Assembly: GCA_937893945.1 (NCBI GenBank)
Contig: CALCTA010000068.1
Span: 1-9,622 of the forward strand
Length of the DNA stretch: 9,622 bases
From: an uncultured Clostridia bacterium
Lineage (GTDB): Bacteria > Bacillota > Clostridia > Oscillospirales > CAG-272
Direction of reading: 5' to 3'
Made by a program: the position numbers and the translations under genes. Positions 1 through 6,515 of this stretch are shown piece by piece; position 1 is the first letter of the stretch; every line of letters starts with the position of its first letter. A model generated the notes under the pieces. The model ran no database searches, had not been told where the DNA came from, and was given only the letters and a program-made list of their open reading frames with translations.

Positions 1-89
1 CGGAGAGAGAGGGATTCGAACCCTCGGAACGGTATTAGCGTTCACACGATTTCCAGTCGTGCGCCTTAGACCAGCTCAGCCATCTCTCC
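1..89 (-). tRNA. tRNA-Ser (anticodon GGA)
   Basis: Read on the minus strand, this folds as a class II tRNA. The 7-bp acceptor stem is GGAGAGA/TCTCTCC with a G discriminator at position 1. The anticodon stem CACGA/TCGTG encloses the loop CTGGAAA, giving anticodon GGA, which reads UCC and UCU. A long variable arm GAACG-CTAATAC-CGTTC is diagnostic of tRNA-Ser, and the T-loop is GGTTCGAATCC. The 3' CCA, if encoded, lies just outside the window. A near-consensus promoter sits immediately upstream, so it is probably transcribed alone or as the first gene of a tRNA cluster that continues beyond position 1. Confidence 0.96.
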
Positions 90-103
90 ACATCGACTTG
101 ACT

Positions 104-132
104 ATTATAACATAAGAAAAAGTAAAAATCAA
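104..132 (-). promoter_or_regulatory. sigma-A promoter of tRNA-Ser
   Basis: On the minus strand there is a -35 box TTGATT (127-132), a 17-bp spacer and a perfect -10 TATAAT (104-109). Transcription would begin at about position 97, leaving a leader of only about 8 nt before the tRNA 5' end at 89, which is normal for stable RNA genes. Confidence 0.8.
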
Positions 133-180
133 GTCTTTTTTTAAAAAAATTAAAAAAATTTCTGAATTACTTCTATTTTG

Positions 181-209
181 TTGACTTTCGTTGCTGGTTA
201 TAGTATAAT
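181..209 (+). promoter_or_regulatory. sigma-A promoter of the GH20 gene
   Basis: A -35 box TTGACT (181-186), a 17-bp spacer and a perfect -10 TATAAT (204-209) lie 35 bp upstream of the GH20 start codon. A GGAGG ribosome binding site (234-238) sits 6 nt before the ATG at 245. The short leader shows no obvious hairpin or operator. Expression therefore looks strong and simple unless a repressor binds the AT-rich upstream stretch. Confidence 0.82.
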
Positions 210-244
210 GTATTCGTAATAAAAATGACTATTGGAGGTTATTT

Positions 245-2131
245 ATGCTTTCTGTAAGATTTTGCGCTCTTCCCGAAGAGCTTGTATATCCCGTAGGCGA
301 GCTTTGCCGCAGTCTTGACATTACCGTCAGCGACGACGCGCCCGTTACCGTAACAGTGCGCGAGAGCGACTCTATCTCTCTTTCGGGTAGTAAGGATAAT
401 ATCCTGCTTACATACGGCAAGAGAAACGAGCTCTACCGAGCTATATCCTTTATCCCCGAGTTTATCCGCGAGGGTAAGACGATAGAGGAGACCGACCGCT
501 ACGATATGCTCTGCTATATGGCGGATATGTCCCGTAACGCCGTTTTCAGCATTGAAGGCGCAAAGAGAATGATAAGATATATGGCAACTATGGGCTACAA
601 CTCATTGATGCTCTACACCGAGGATACCTACGAGATACCCGAGTACCGCTACTTCGGACACATGCGCGGAAGATTTTCCAAGGCTGAGCTTAAGGAGATA
701 GACGATTACGCTTACGCTTTCGGCATTGAGGTCATCCCCTGCATCCAGACGCTCGCGCATCTTGCTACCGCTACCCGTTGGCCCGACTTTGCGGGATACA
801 TAGACATTGACGACGTTCTTATGGTAGGCGACGAGCGTACCTACAAGTTTGTTGACGCCGCTATCTCGGTCTGCCGCGAGTGCTTCCGTTCGGGACGTGT
901 AAATCTGGGTATGGACGAGGCGTGGAGAATAGGCAGAGGCACGTACCTTGACAAGAACGGTCAGGTACCGCGCTCCGATATTCTTTGCGAGCATCTGAAC
1001 AGAGTAGTCGAGATATGCAGGAAGCACGACATCGCGCCTATGATATGGAGCGATATGTTCTTCCGCGTGCTCTTTGGCGGAGTTTACCGTGTAAGAGAGG
1101 GAGAGATACCTCAGGAGATAATCGACAAGGTCCCCGAGGGACTTACGCTTATTTATTGGGACTACTACTCCCGCGACAGACAGATAGTTGAGCACATGCT
1201 TGACTGCCACAAGAAATTCCCGAACCCCATCTCCTTTGCGGGCGGCGCTTGGAAGTGGAGCGGCTTTGGCGCTCACAACCGCTTCTCGCTCATATCCTCC
1301 GAGCTTCAGCTTGACGTATGCGCGGAGAAGGGCGTTGACAATATGATAGTTACAGGCTGGGGCGACAACGGCGGCGAGGCTTCGCAGTTCTCGAGCCTTA
1401 CGAGCCTGCTTTACTACGCTGAGCGCAAGTACCGTGCGCGCGAGGAGATAACTCTTGAGTATCTCAACAAGCGTTCGTCGGATTGCTTTGGCGCTACCTT
1501 TGACGAGCTTCTCGGCTTTGACCTGCCCGATATGCTTCCTCTTTGCGAGCCCGCAAGCTGCGACCACCCGAAGAACCCCTGTAAGTATCTTCTTTACAAC
1601 GATTGCCTTGAGGGACTCGTTGACAAGCATCTTGACGAGGCGACCGCCGCTGACGCGTACAGAAGAAACGCGCAGAAGGCAAGAGAGCTTGCTTTAAACA
1701 AGAACTTCGGCTATGCCTTTGACACTATCGCGAAGCTTTGCGAATTCCTCTCGCACAAGTGCGACCTCGGACTTCGTCTGCGCCGCGCGTACAAGGCGGA
1801 CGACAAGGCAACGCTTGCCGCTATTGCAGAAGAGCTTGACACTATGGTGCCTCTGTTTGATGAGTTTGTTGACGCTTTCCGCAAGCAGTGGAACAAGGAG
1901 AACAAGCCCTTTGGTCTTTCCTCTAACGAGCTTCGCTTCGGCGGTGTGAGAATAAGACTTATTTCGACGGCTATGCGCATCCGCGAGTATCTTGACGGTG
2001 AGGTTGAGTCTATTCCTGAGCTTGAGGAAGAGAGACTCTCTTACGACGGTTCTGCGCCCGCAGAGGGACAGTCTCCCTATCTCTGCTTGCATAATATCCG
2101 CGGCGTAGCAACTCCCGGACTTATGCTTTGA
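245..2131 (+). CDS. cytoplasmic GH20 beta-N-acetylhexosaminidase
   Basis: Predicted family 20 glycoside hydrolase, 628 aa, releasing terminal beta-linked GlcNAc or GalNAc by substrate-assisted catalysis. The GH20 signature is NLGMDEAW, with Asp224 (orients the 2-acetamido group) and Glu225 (general acid). Aromatic substrate-pocket motifs follow in the order expected of the TIM barrel: YWDYYSRD at 304-311, WKWSG at 336-340 and GWGDNGGE at 371-378. Residues 1-85 form the usual small N-terminal alpha/beta domain, the barrel spans about 86-400, and the rest is a mostly helical C-terminal region. There is no signal peptide or anchor, so it acts inside the cell on imported oligosaccharides. Length and architecture resemble the intracellular GH20C type of Streptococcus pneumoniae. 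It has its own promoter and a GGAGG site 6 nt before the ATG, and appears monocistronic. Exact substrate is inferred only. Confidence 0.9.
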   Translation: MLSVRFCALPEELVYPVGELCRSLDITVSDDAPVTVTVRESDSISLSGSKDNILLTYGKRNELYRAISFIPEFIREGKTIEETDRYDMLCYMADMSRNAVFSIEGAKRMIRYMATMGYNSLMLYTEDTYEIPEYRYFGHMRGRFSKAELKEIDDYAYAFGIEVIPCIQTLAHLATATRWPDFAGYIDIDDVLMVGDERTYKFVDAAISVCRECFRSGRVNLGMDEAWRIGRGTYLDKNGQVPRSDILCEHLNRVVEICRKHDIAPMIWSDMFFRVLFGGVYRVREGEIPQEIIDKVPEGLTLIYWDYYSRDRQIVEHMLDCHKKFPNPISFAGGAWKWSGFGAHNRFSLISSELQLDVCAEKGVDNMIVTGWGDNGGEASQFSSLTSLLYYAERKYRAREEITLEYLNKRSSDCFGATFDELLGFDLPDMLPLCEPASCDHPKNPCKYLLYNDCLEGLVDKHLDEATAADAYRRNAQKARELALNKNFGYAFDTIAKLCEFLSHKCDLGLRLRRAYKADDKATLAAIAEELDTMVPLFDEFVDAFRKQWNKENKPFGLSSNELRFGGVRIRLISTAMRIREYLDGEVESIPELEEERLSYDGSAPAEGQSPYLCLHNIRGVATPGLML

Positions 2132-2191
2132 TAAAAGTAAAAAGCAGGGGCAATAATCGTTATATCATTGGTAGAAAACCGATTTCACAAC

Positions 2192-2266
2192 GTAGGGCGG
2201 GGGCTTGCTCCCGCCGCAACATAAAATTTAAGTTAATAAGACGGTGGGAGTAAACCCCCGTCCTAC
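2192..2266. repeat. REP-like double-hairpin element 1
   Basis: A 75-bp element is bounded by the inverted pair GTAGG (2192-2196) and CCTAC (2262-2266). It contains two internal hairpins. The first is GGCGGG (2196-2201) with CCCGCC (2210-2215). The second is GACGG-T-GGG (2240-2248) with CCC-CCGTC (2255-2262), with one bulged base. The hairpins are separated by an AT-rich spacer. The layout matches element 2 at 2877-2924, although the internal sequence differs. It lies just downstream of the GH20 stop, where no classical T-tract terminator is seen, so it may also shield the transcript 3' end. I interpret it as a dispersed non-coding repeat; a genome search would be needed to prove repetition. 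Confidence 0.6.
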
Positions 2267-2270
2267 AAAA

Positions 2271-2303
2271 ACAAGGGTTATGGGTTTTGCCCTGTGCCCT
2301 TGT
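2271..2303. other. imperfect stem-loop before the GNAT gene
   Basis: ACAAGGG (2271-2277) pairs with CCCTTGT (2297-2303), and an inner GGG (2282-2284) pairs with CCC (2290-2292) around a TTTTG loop; a 4-nt mismatched internal loop separates the two stems. It begins 4 bp after repeat element 1. No T-tract follows, so it is not a standard terminator. No strong promoter for the GNAT gene was found between this hairpin and position 2368. Confidence 0.4.
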
Positions 2304-2368
2304 AATACAAAGGCGAAACTTGCGCGACAAAAGAGAACGATAAATAAGAATTTGACAAGGTAATCAAT

Positions 2369-2773
2369 ATGAACATTGAATATAAAGACATCCATAATTT
2401 TGATTGTGATGATTTGGAAAGGTTGTTTCTTTCGGTTGAATGGTCATCAGGACATTTTCCCGACAAGCTTGCAATTGCAATGAAAAATTTTAACACAGTA
2501 TATTCTGCTTGGGATGGAACTAAGCTTGTTGGAATGATATGTGTTATGGATGATGGAATAATGAATGCCTATGTTCATTATCTTCTTGTTGACCCTGATT
2601 ATCACGGAAAAACAATCGGCAGAACACTTGTAAATAGGGTAAAAGAGAAGTATAAGGATTATATGCGAATTGTGGTTGTTGCCTATGATGATGAAATCCA
2701 CTTTTATGAAGCCTGTGGTTTTGAAAAGAGTAAAAATGCTTCTCCTATGTTTATAACTTCCTTGTGGACATAA
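2369..2773 (+). CDS. GNAT-family N-acetyltransferase (divergent CoA loop)
   Basis: A 134-aa single-domain GNAT protein, predicted to transfer an acetyl group from acetyl-CoA to an unknown amine; cytoplasmic. Strand beta4 and the start of motif A are seen in YLLVDPDY (71-78). The C-terminal GNAT signature FYEACGFEK is at 112-120. The acetyl-CoA pyrophosphate loop, normally Q/R-x-x-G-x-G, reads H79-G-K-T82-I-G84, so two consensus positions (the Q/R and the first conserved G) are substituted and activity is uncertain. The start is supported by AAGG at 2357-2360, 8 nt upstream. The gene is visibly AT-rich: 38% GC over 2401-2460 against roughly 50% in neighbouring genes. It is flanked by two palindromic elements, suggesting acquisition by transfer. 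No convincing promoter was found. Family assignment is confident; substrate is unknown. Confidence 0.85.
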   Translation: MNIEYKDIHNFDCDDLERLFLSVEWSSGHFPDKLAIAMKNFNTVYSAWDGTKLVGMICVMDDGIMNAYVHYLLVDPDYHGKTIGRTLVNRVKEKYKDYMRIVVVAYDDEIHFYEACGFEKSKNASPMFITSLWT

Positions 2774-2810
2774 TACTGTTAAAATCCAATTTATCGAACA
2801 AAATAAAACG

Positions 2811-2843
2811 AACGCCGACAGACCTGAAAAAGCTGTCGGCGTT
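2811..2843. terminator. bidirectional intrinsic terminator
   Basis: A perfect 11-bp stem, AACGCCGACAG (2811-2821) with CTGTCGGCGTT (2833-2843), encloses an 11-nt loop between convergent genes. On the minus strand the stem is followed by CGTTTTATTTTG, a good U-tract that would end the gatCAB transcript about 150 nt after the gatB stop. On the plus strand the following TAATTATT is weaker, but could end the GNAT transcript 38 nt after its stop. Confidence 0.82.
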
Positions 2844-2876
2844 AATTATTGGCTTAATTCGGAACATTTTTTATCC

Positions 2877-2924
2877 GTAGGGGAGACCTGCGGTCTCCCG
2901 CGGGCGAACACAGTTCGCCCCTAC
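2877..2924. repeat. REP-like double-hairpin element 2
   Basis: A 48-bp element bounded by GTAGGGG (2877-2883) and CCCCTAC (2918-2924). Inside are two perfect 8-bp hairpins: GGGAGACC/GGTCTCCC (2881-2888, 2892-2899; loop TGC) and GGGCGAAC/GTTCGCCC (2902-2909, 2913-2920; loop ACA). It lies in the 3' untranslated region of gatB, between the stop and the terminator stem. The outer ends match element 1 at 2192-2266. Such short paired palindromes are typical of REP/MITE-like repeats moved in trans; no transposase is present here. Confidence 0.7.
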
Positions 2925-2991
2925 CGTAATCAGGGGAAGCTCTTGTGATTTCTCCGCTAAAGACATCGCCACTTTCGCAAGTGCTTTTTGT

Positions 2992-4431
2992 TTATTCCTT
3001 GGCAAGCTCCTCAAGCAAGATCGCTTCAAGAAGCTTGGGGTTGGCAAGTCCGCGGCTATCTGCCATAGCCTTGCCGATAAGCGCGCGCAGGGCGGCTATT
3101 TTGCCGTTTTTGTAGTCGTTTACTGACTTTTGGTTGTTCTCGATAGCGCTCCTTGCGAGTGCGAGAAGCTCCTCACGTGAATTTATCTGCCAAAGTCCCT
3201 CGCTCTCGGCAATGTCCGAGGGTGAGCGTGGCTCTTTGCCTTCTGCATTGTCGTTCCACAGTCTTGTCAGAAGCTTCTTTGCCGTCGAGCTGTTGATACG
3301 CTCGCTATGGGAAAGCTCGCTAAGCTCACGGAAATGCGCGTGCGAGATCGGGCAGAAAAATTCCTCGCCTGTCGAGAGGCGAAGCGCCTCGGAGATGAGC
3401 AGATTTGCGAGCGTCTTGACGCAAGAGCAGTCCTCTGCCGCCGCTTCAAAATAGTCCGAGAGAGCAAGATCTGACGAGAGCAGGGCGCTGTCGTATGCCG
3501 AAAGTCCTAAGCTCTCCTCGTAATTCTTCTTGCGGCTATCGGGAAGCTCGGGTATCTCGTTCCTCAGTCGCTCGATGTCGCGCTCGGTCAGTATGATATC
3601 GTGCAGGTCTGCCTCGGCAAGAAAGCGGTAATCATCGGCGCTCTCCTTAGAGCGCATTATCTCGCATCTGCCGCTTTCTGTGTTGTAGCGCAGAGTTTCT
3701 CGCTTGACCTTGCCGCCACCATCAAGTATGGCGCATTGCCGCTCAAACTCCTGCTCTATCGCCTTTGCAACAAAGGCAAAGGAATTTATATTCTTTATCT
3801 CGGTGCGCTCCCCAAGAGTTTCGCTACCGATAGGCGCGACAGATAGATTTACGTCGCAACGAAGCTCTCCCTCGTTCATTCTGCACTCGGATATTCCCGT
3901 GCAAACGATTATGTTGCGGAGCTTTTTGAGAAACTCACGCGCCTCGCTCGCCGAGTGTATATGCGGCTCGGTAACAATCTCAATGAGCGGTCTGCCGCAT
4001 CTGTTGAAGTCGATCAGCGTTTCGCGTCCATCGTGCATCAGCTTGCCCGCGTCCTCCTCAATGTGTATCCTCGTGATGCCTACGCGCATATCCTTGCCGT
4101 CAGAGGAAAGGTCGATATATCCGCCGTAGCAGAGCGGACGGTCAAACTGAGATATCTGATAAGCCTTTGGCAGATCGGGATAGAAATAATTCTTTCTGTC
4201 AAGCCCTGAGCGGCGAGAGATATTACAATTCGTGGCGATCCCCGCCTTGACTGCATACTCAACTGCTTTGCGGTTGAGCGTTGGCAGAGCGCCGGGAAGT
4301 CCCATACAAACAGGGCATATCTGTGTATTTGGGGGTGCGTTCCGCGTCGTCGGGCAGGAGCAGAATATCTTACTCTTTGTTTTAAGCTCAATATGCACCT
4401 CAAGTCCTACGGTCATTATATACTTGCTCAT
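2992..4431 (-). CDS. gatB: Asp/Glu-tRNA amidotransferase subunit B
   Basis: GatB, 479 aa and full length for the family. In the GatCAB complex it binds misacylated Glu-tRNA(Gln) or Asp-tRNA(Asn), phosphorylates the carboxylate with ATP, and accepts ammonia channelled from GatA. The start GLEVHIEL (9-16) is canonical. Zinc-type cysteines are C24, C26, C39 and C42. Kinase-domain signatures are present: RKNYFYPDLPKAYQISQ (79-95), RIHIEEDAGK (121-130) and DFNRCGRPLIEIVTEP (141-156). The C-terminal roughly 150 residues form the helical YqeY-like tRNA-binding tail. The start codon overlaps the gatA stop as ATGA (4428-4431), indicating translational coupling. The reading frame is intact although gatA upstream is broken. 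Transcription probably ends at 2811-2843. Confidence 0.97.
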   Translation of the reverse strand: MSKYIMTVGLEVHIELKTKSKIFCSCPTTRNAPPNTQICPVCMGLPGALPTLNRKAVEYAVKAGIATNCNISRRSGLDRKNYFYPDLPKAYQISQFDRPLCYGGYIDLSSDGKDMRVGITRIHIEEDAGKLMHDGRETLIDFNRCGRPLIEIVTEPHIHSASEAREFLKKLRNIIVCTGISECRMNEGELRCDVNLSVAPIGSETLGERTEIKNINSFAFVAKAIEQEFERQCAILDGGGKVKRETLRYNTESGRCEIMRSKESADDYRFLAEADLHDIILTERDIERLRNEIPELPDSRKKNYEESLGLSAYDSALLSSDLALSDYFEAAAEDCSCVKTLANLLISEALRLSTGEEFFCPISHAHFRELSELSHSERINSSTAKKLLTRLWNDNAEGKEPRSPSDIAESEGLWQINSREELLALARSAIENNQKSVNDYKNGKIAALRALIGKAMADSRGLANPKLLEAILLEELAKE

Positions 4432-5860
4432 TCCCGTACCCCCCGTCTGTCAAGGGCACTCTCAAGCAGATGAGCGACAGAGAATAATCTGTCCTCGCTA
4501 AAGGCTTTACCCATAAGCTGAATGCCCACGGGGAGCTTACCGTCTCTGTGATAGGGCAGAGAGAGGGCAGGGAGACCCGCGAGAGCGGCGAGAGTGCAGA
4601 GAAGATCGTCCTTGCAATAGAGGGCGTTTTTCTTTACTCCCGCGCGGTAGGCGTGAGTTGATGCGGTGGGCAGAAGCAGAAGGTCGCATCTTGACAAAAC
4701 CGCAGAAAGCTCGGCTATTATCTGCTTTCGCATAGCGACTGCTCTGCCGTATATCTTCTCTCGGTTTTCTCCCGAGAGAGCAAAATTTCCAAATAGGATG
4801 CGGCGCTTGACCTCCTCACCAAAGCCTGCGGAACGGCTCTTTTCGTAAAGCTCCTCTATAGAGCTACAGGGCTCTGCTCTGTAGCCGTAGCGCACTCCGT
4901 CAAAGCGGGAGAGATTTGACGCTGCTTCAGCGGAGCTGAAGGTGTAATAGACCGCGTAGGCGGCATAGAGATGGGGCAGAGATATCTCTGTTATCTTTGC
5001 GCCGAGCGAGCGGAGCGTGTCGGTAGCGACCTGCATCGCTTCAAGCACTCCCTCCGAGAGCCCCTCACCGATCGCCTCGCGCACGATACCTATTCTCATT
5101 CCTCTGATGTCCTTGCCGATAAGTGCCGTAAGGTCGCCCGTAGGGAAGGGGCGCGAGGTAGCGTCGCGACTGTCCTTGCCGACTGTCGCGTTCATTATAT
5201 CGGCACAATCCCGAGTGCTTCTTGCAAGTATTCCCACAGTATCAAGCGAGGGGGAAAATCCGACAAGTCCGTAGCGCGAGAGCGCCGAATATGTCGGGCG
5301 AAGTCCTACTATGCCGCAGAATGCGGCAGGCTGTCGCACAGAGCCGCCCGTGTCCGAGCCGAGCGCGAAGCTGCAAAGATCAGCCGCCACGGCTGCGGCA
5401 CTTCCGTAACTCTGTTTTCGTCCAAGGGATTTTTCGTTCTTCCGTTTGCCGAGGTCTCGGTGTCTGTTCCCATAGCGAATTCGTCGAGATTAGTCTTGCC
5501 GAGAAGCACACAGCCGCTCTCTCCAAGGCGGCTTATTACTGTCGCGTCAAAGGGAGAGATATAGCCGTCGAGTATATGAGAGCCGCATCTGAGCGGAAGT
5601 CCCGCTACGGCGATATTGTCCTTTGCCGCGTAGGGAATACCGTCAAGCGCCGAGAGAGCCTCGCCTTTTCGGCGGCGCTCGTCTGATGCTTTAGCCGCCG
5701 CTATCGCGCGGTCGTGGCAAACGCTGACGTATGCGTTGATGCTCGGTTCTTTTTCGTCTATGCGCTCAAGATAGGCGCGCGTCAGCTCCTCGGAGCTGTA
5801 TTCAAACGCCTCGAGCGAGCGCTTGTGCTCGTCAAGCGAGCGAAATATCAGATCATTCAT
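4428..5860 (-). pseudogene. gatA: gatA (glutaminase subunit of GatCAB), frameshifted
   Basis: Amidase-signature subunit that hydrolyses glutamine to supply ammonia to GatB. The reading is split at about 5403-5406. The N-terminal part runs from ATG 5860 in frame to Thr152 (NPLDENRVT), then 31 aberrant residues to a stop at 5309. The C-terminal part resumes at SAAAVAADL in another frame and continues intact to 4428. Between Thr152 and the resumed Ser, two bases stand where the family has six codons (GGSSGG), a net loss of 16 nt. The catalytic Lys (K80 in AAKDN) and the nucleophile Ser (in GSDTGGSVRQP) remain, but the catalytic cis-Ser in GGSSGG is gone. Frame repair alone would therefore not restore activity. 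Restoring 16 nt gives a 482-aa protein, normal for GatA. The start is set by AAGGAGGG at 5866-5873 and overlaps gatC by 8 bp. A sequencing or assembly error is a serious alternative. Confidence 0.88.
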
Positions 5861-6170
5861 CAGCGCCCTCCTTACCATCACCTACCACAAGGGGAACGGC
5901 AACGAGGCTTTCGTGAAGCGACGGCGAGAGCGCAAGGATATCACTCGCTAAGCCGCACTCGGCAGGAGCATCCTCGCGAAGCCCGTCAAGTGAGAGAGCC
6001 TCTCTCTCGTGCTCGGCGCTAACGTCAGAGAGCAGAGAGGAAACGTAGGTCGCCATTGTCGCTATATCGCAAGAAAAGCTCTCCTTCTCGGTGTCGCTAA
6101 GAGAGAGCCTTGCAAGATCAGAGAGCCTTTCAATATTTATATCTTCTTTTGTGTATATCTTCTTTTCCAT
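5853..6170 (-). CDS. gatC: Asp/Glu-tRNA amidotransferase subunit C
   Basis: GatC, 105 aa, the small subunit that wraps around and stabilises the GatA-GatB interface. The family pattern is clear: LSDLARLSLSDTEKE (16-30), a following M..YV..L amphipathic helix (39-46), then an extended tail rich in Asp, Ala and Glu ending near VAVPLVV (90-96). Only the last 10 or so residues exceed the usual length. The start at 6170 has GAGGAG (6175-6180) 4 nt upstream, overlapping the stop codon of the RNHCP gene. Its own stop TGA lies inside the gatA start region (8-bp overlap), and gatA's ribosome binding site is within gatC. The sequence looks intact. Confidence 0.93.
   Translation of the reverse strand: MEKKIYTKEDINIERLSDLARLSLSDTEKESFSCDIATMATYVSSLLSDVSAEHEREALSLDGLREDAPAECGLASDILALSPSLHESLVAVPLVVGDGKEGADE
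5866..5873 (-). promoter_or_regulatory. gatA ribosome binding site inside gatC
   Basis: On the minus strand AAGGAGGG ends 5 nt before ATG 5860. It favours this start over the in-frame ATG codons further upstream (5881 and next), which have no such site. It lies in the last codons of gatC, consistent with coupled translation. Confidence 0.8.
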
Positions 6171-6178
6171 ACGTCTCC

Positions 6179-6508
6179 TCAGTTTATTCCTGCGGTCAGG
6201 CGAATGAGAAGCGAGCGGTTGTCGGGCTGCTCCTTGGCATTCAGCGCCGCGCGGTTGCGCCTTATCTCACCGCACCTCTCGCACCTGTGTATGATAACGA
6301 AGCCGCGCTTTGCGTCGGGCTCGCTTCTTATCGGGCGCATAAGACCGCCGCACTCGTTGGCGCGGTCTCCCGGGTTGATATCAACGTGGAGCGACCACAG
6401 ACAAAAGGGGCAGTGATTGCGCGAGCTGCTTCCCATAGGAAGCACCTCTTTGCCGCAATTTCCGCATATAAAGCCTGAATCGTTTTTAGTAAATCTTTTC
6501 TGTTCCAT
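6179..6508 (-). CDS. RNHCP-domain protein
   Basis: A 109-aa cytoplasmic protein carrying the RNHCP motif at 30-34, for which the small family of unknown function is named. Cysteines are arranged as probable metal ligands: C15-x2-C18, C33-x2-C36, C53, and C76-x2-C79 near HRCERCGEIRRNR. The segment PGDRANECGGLM (46-57) is also typical. A zinc-ribbon-like fold is likely, possibly nucleic-acid binding, but no reaction is established. The start at 6508 has GAGGA overlapping the stop of the preceding gene. Gaps to the membrane-protein gene (7 bp) and gatC (8 bp) put it inside the gatCAB operon, so a link to tRNA or translation is a reasonable inference from position only. Confidence 0.85.
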   Translation of the reverse strand: MEQKRFTKNDSGFICGNCGKEVLPMGSSSRNHCPFCLWSLHVDINPGDRANECGGLMRPIRSEPDAKRGFVIIHRCERCGEIRRNRAALNAKEQPDNRSLLIRLTAGIN

Positions 6509-6515
6509 ATATTCC

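Noticed and set aside
1..89. tRNA-Ser as an integration site for a mobile element
   Set aside because: No integrase gene and no direct repeat of the tRNA 3' end were seen in the window.
602..1630. Long minus-strand open frame (342 codons) opposite the hexosaminidase gene
   Set aside because: It lies wholly antisense to a clear GH20 gene, lacks a ribosome binding site and has a low-complexity Lys/Val/Ala/Leu-rich product typical of antisense codon shadow.
2352..2386. TTGACA (2352-2357) with TATAAA (2381-2386) as a GNAT promoter
   Set aside because: The spacing is 23 bp and the -10 would lie inside the coding sequence.
2192..2924. The two palindromic elements as a CRISPR array
   Set aside because: There are only two copies, with different interiors, 610 bp apart and with no regular spacers or cas genes.
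2970..2990. Terminator-like CACTT/AAGTG hairpin followed by CTTTTTG on the plus strand
   Set aside because: The stem is only 5 bp and AT-rich, and a much better terminator already lies at 2811-2843.
5395..5412. Programmed ribosomal frameshift in gatA
   Set aside because: There is no slippery heptamer or following pseudoknot, and a frameshift would not restore the missing GGSSGG codons.
4971..5564. Plus-strand open frame of 197 codons opposite gatA
   Set aside because: Antisense to conserved gatA sequence, no ribosome binding site, and an Arg/Ser/Cys-rich product with no domain; a shadow of GC-biased codons.
5309..5881. Separate functional short amidase made from the N-terminal gatA half
   Set aside because: The product loses homology after Thr152, lacks the nucleophile and cis-Ser, and ends in out-of-frame residues; it is the truncated part of gatA.
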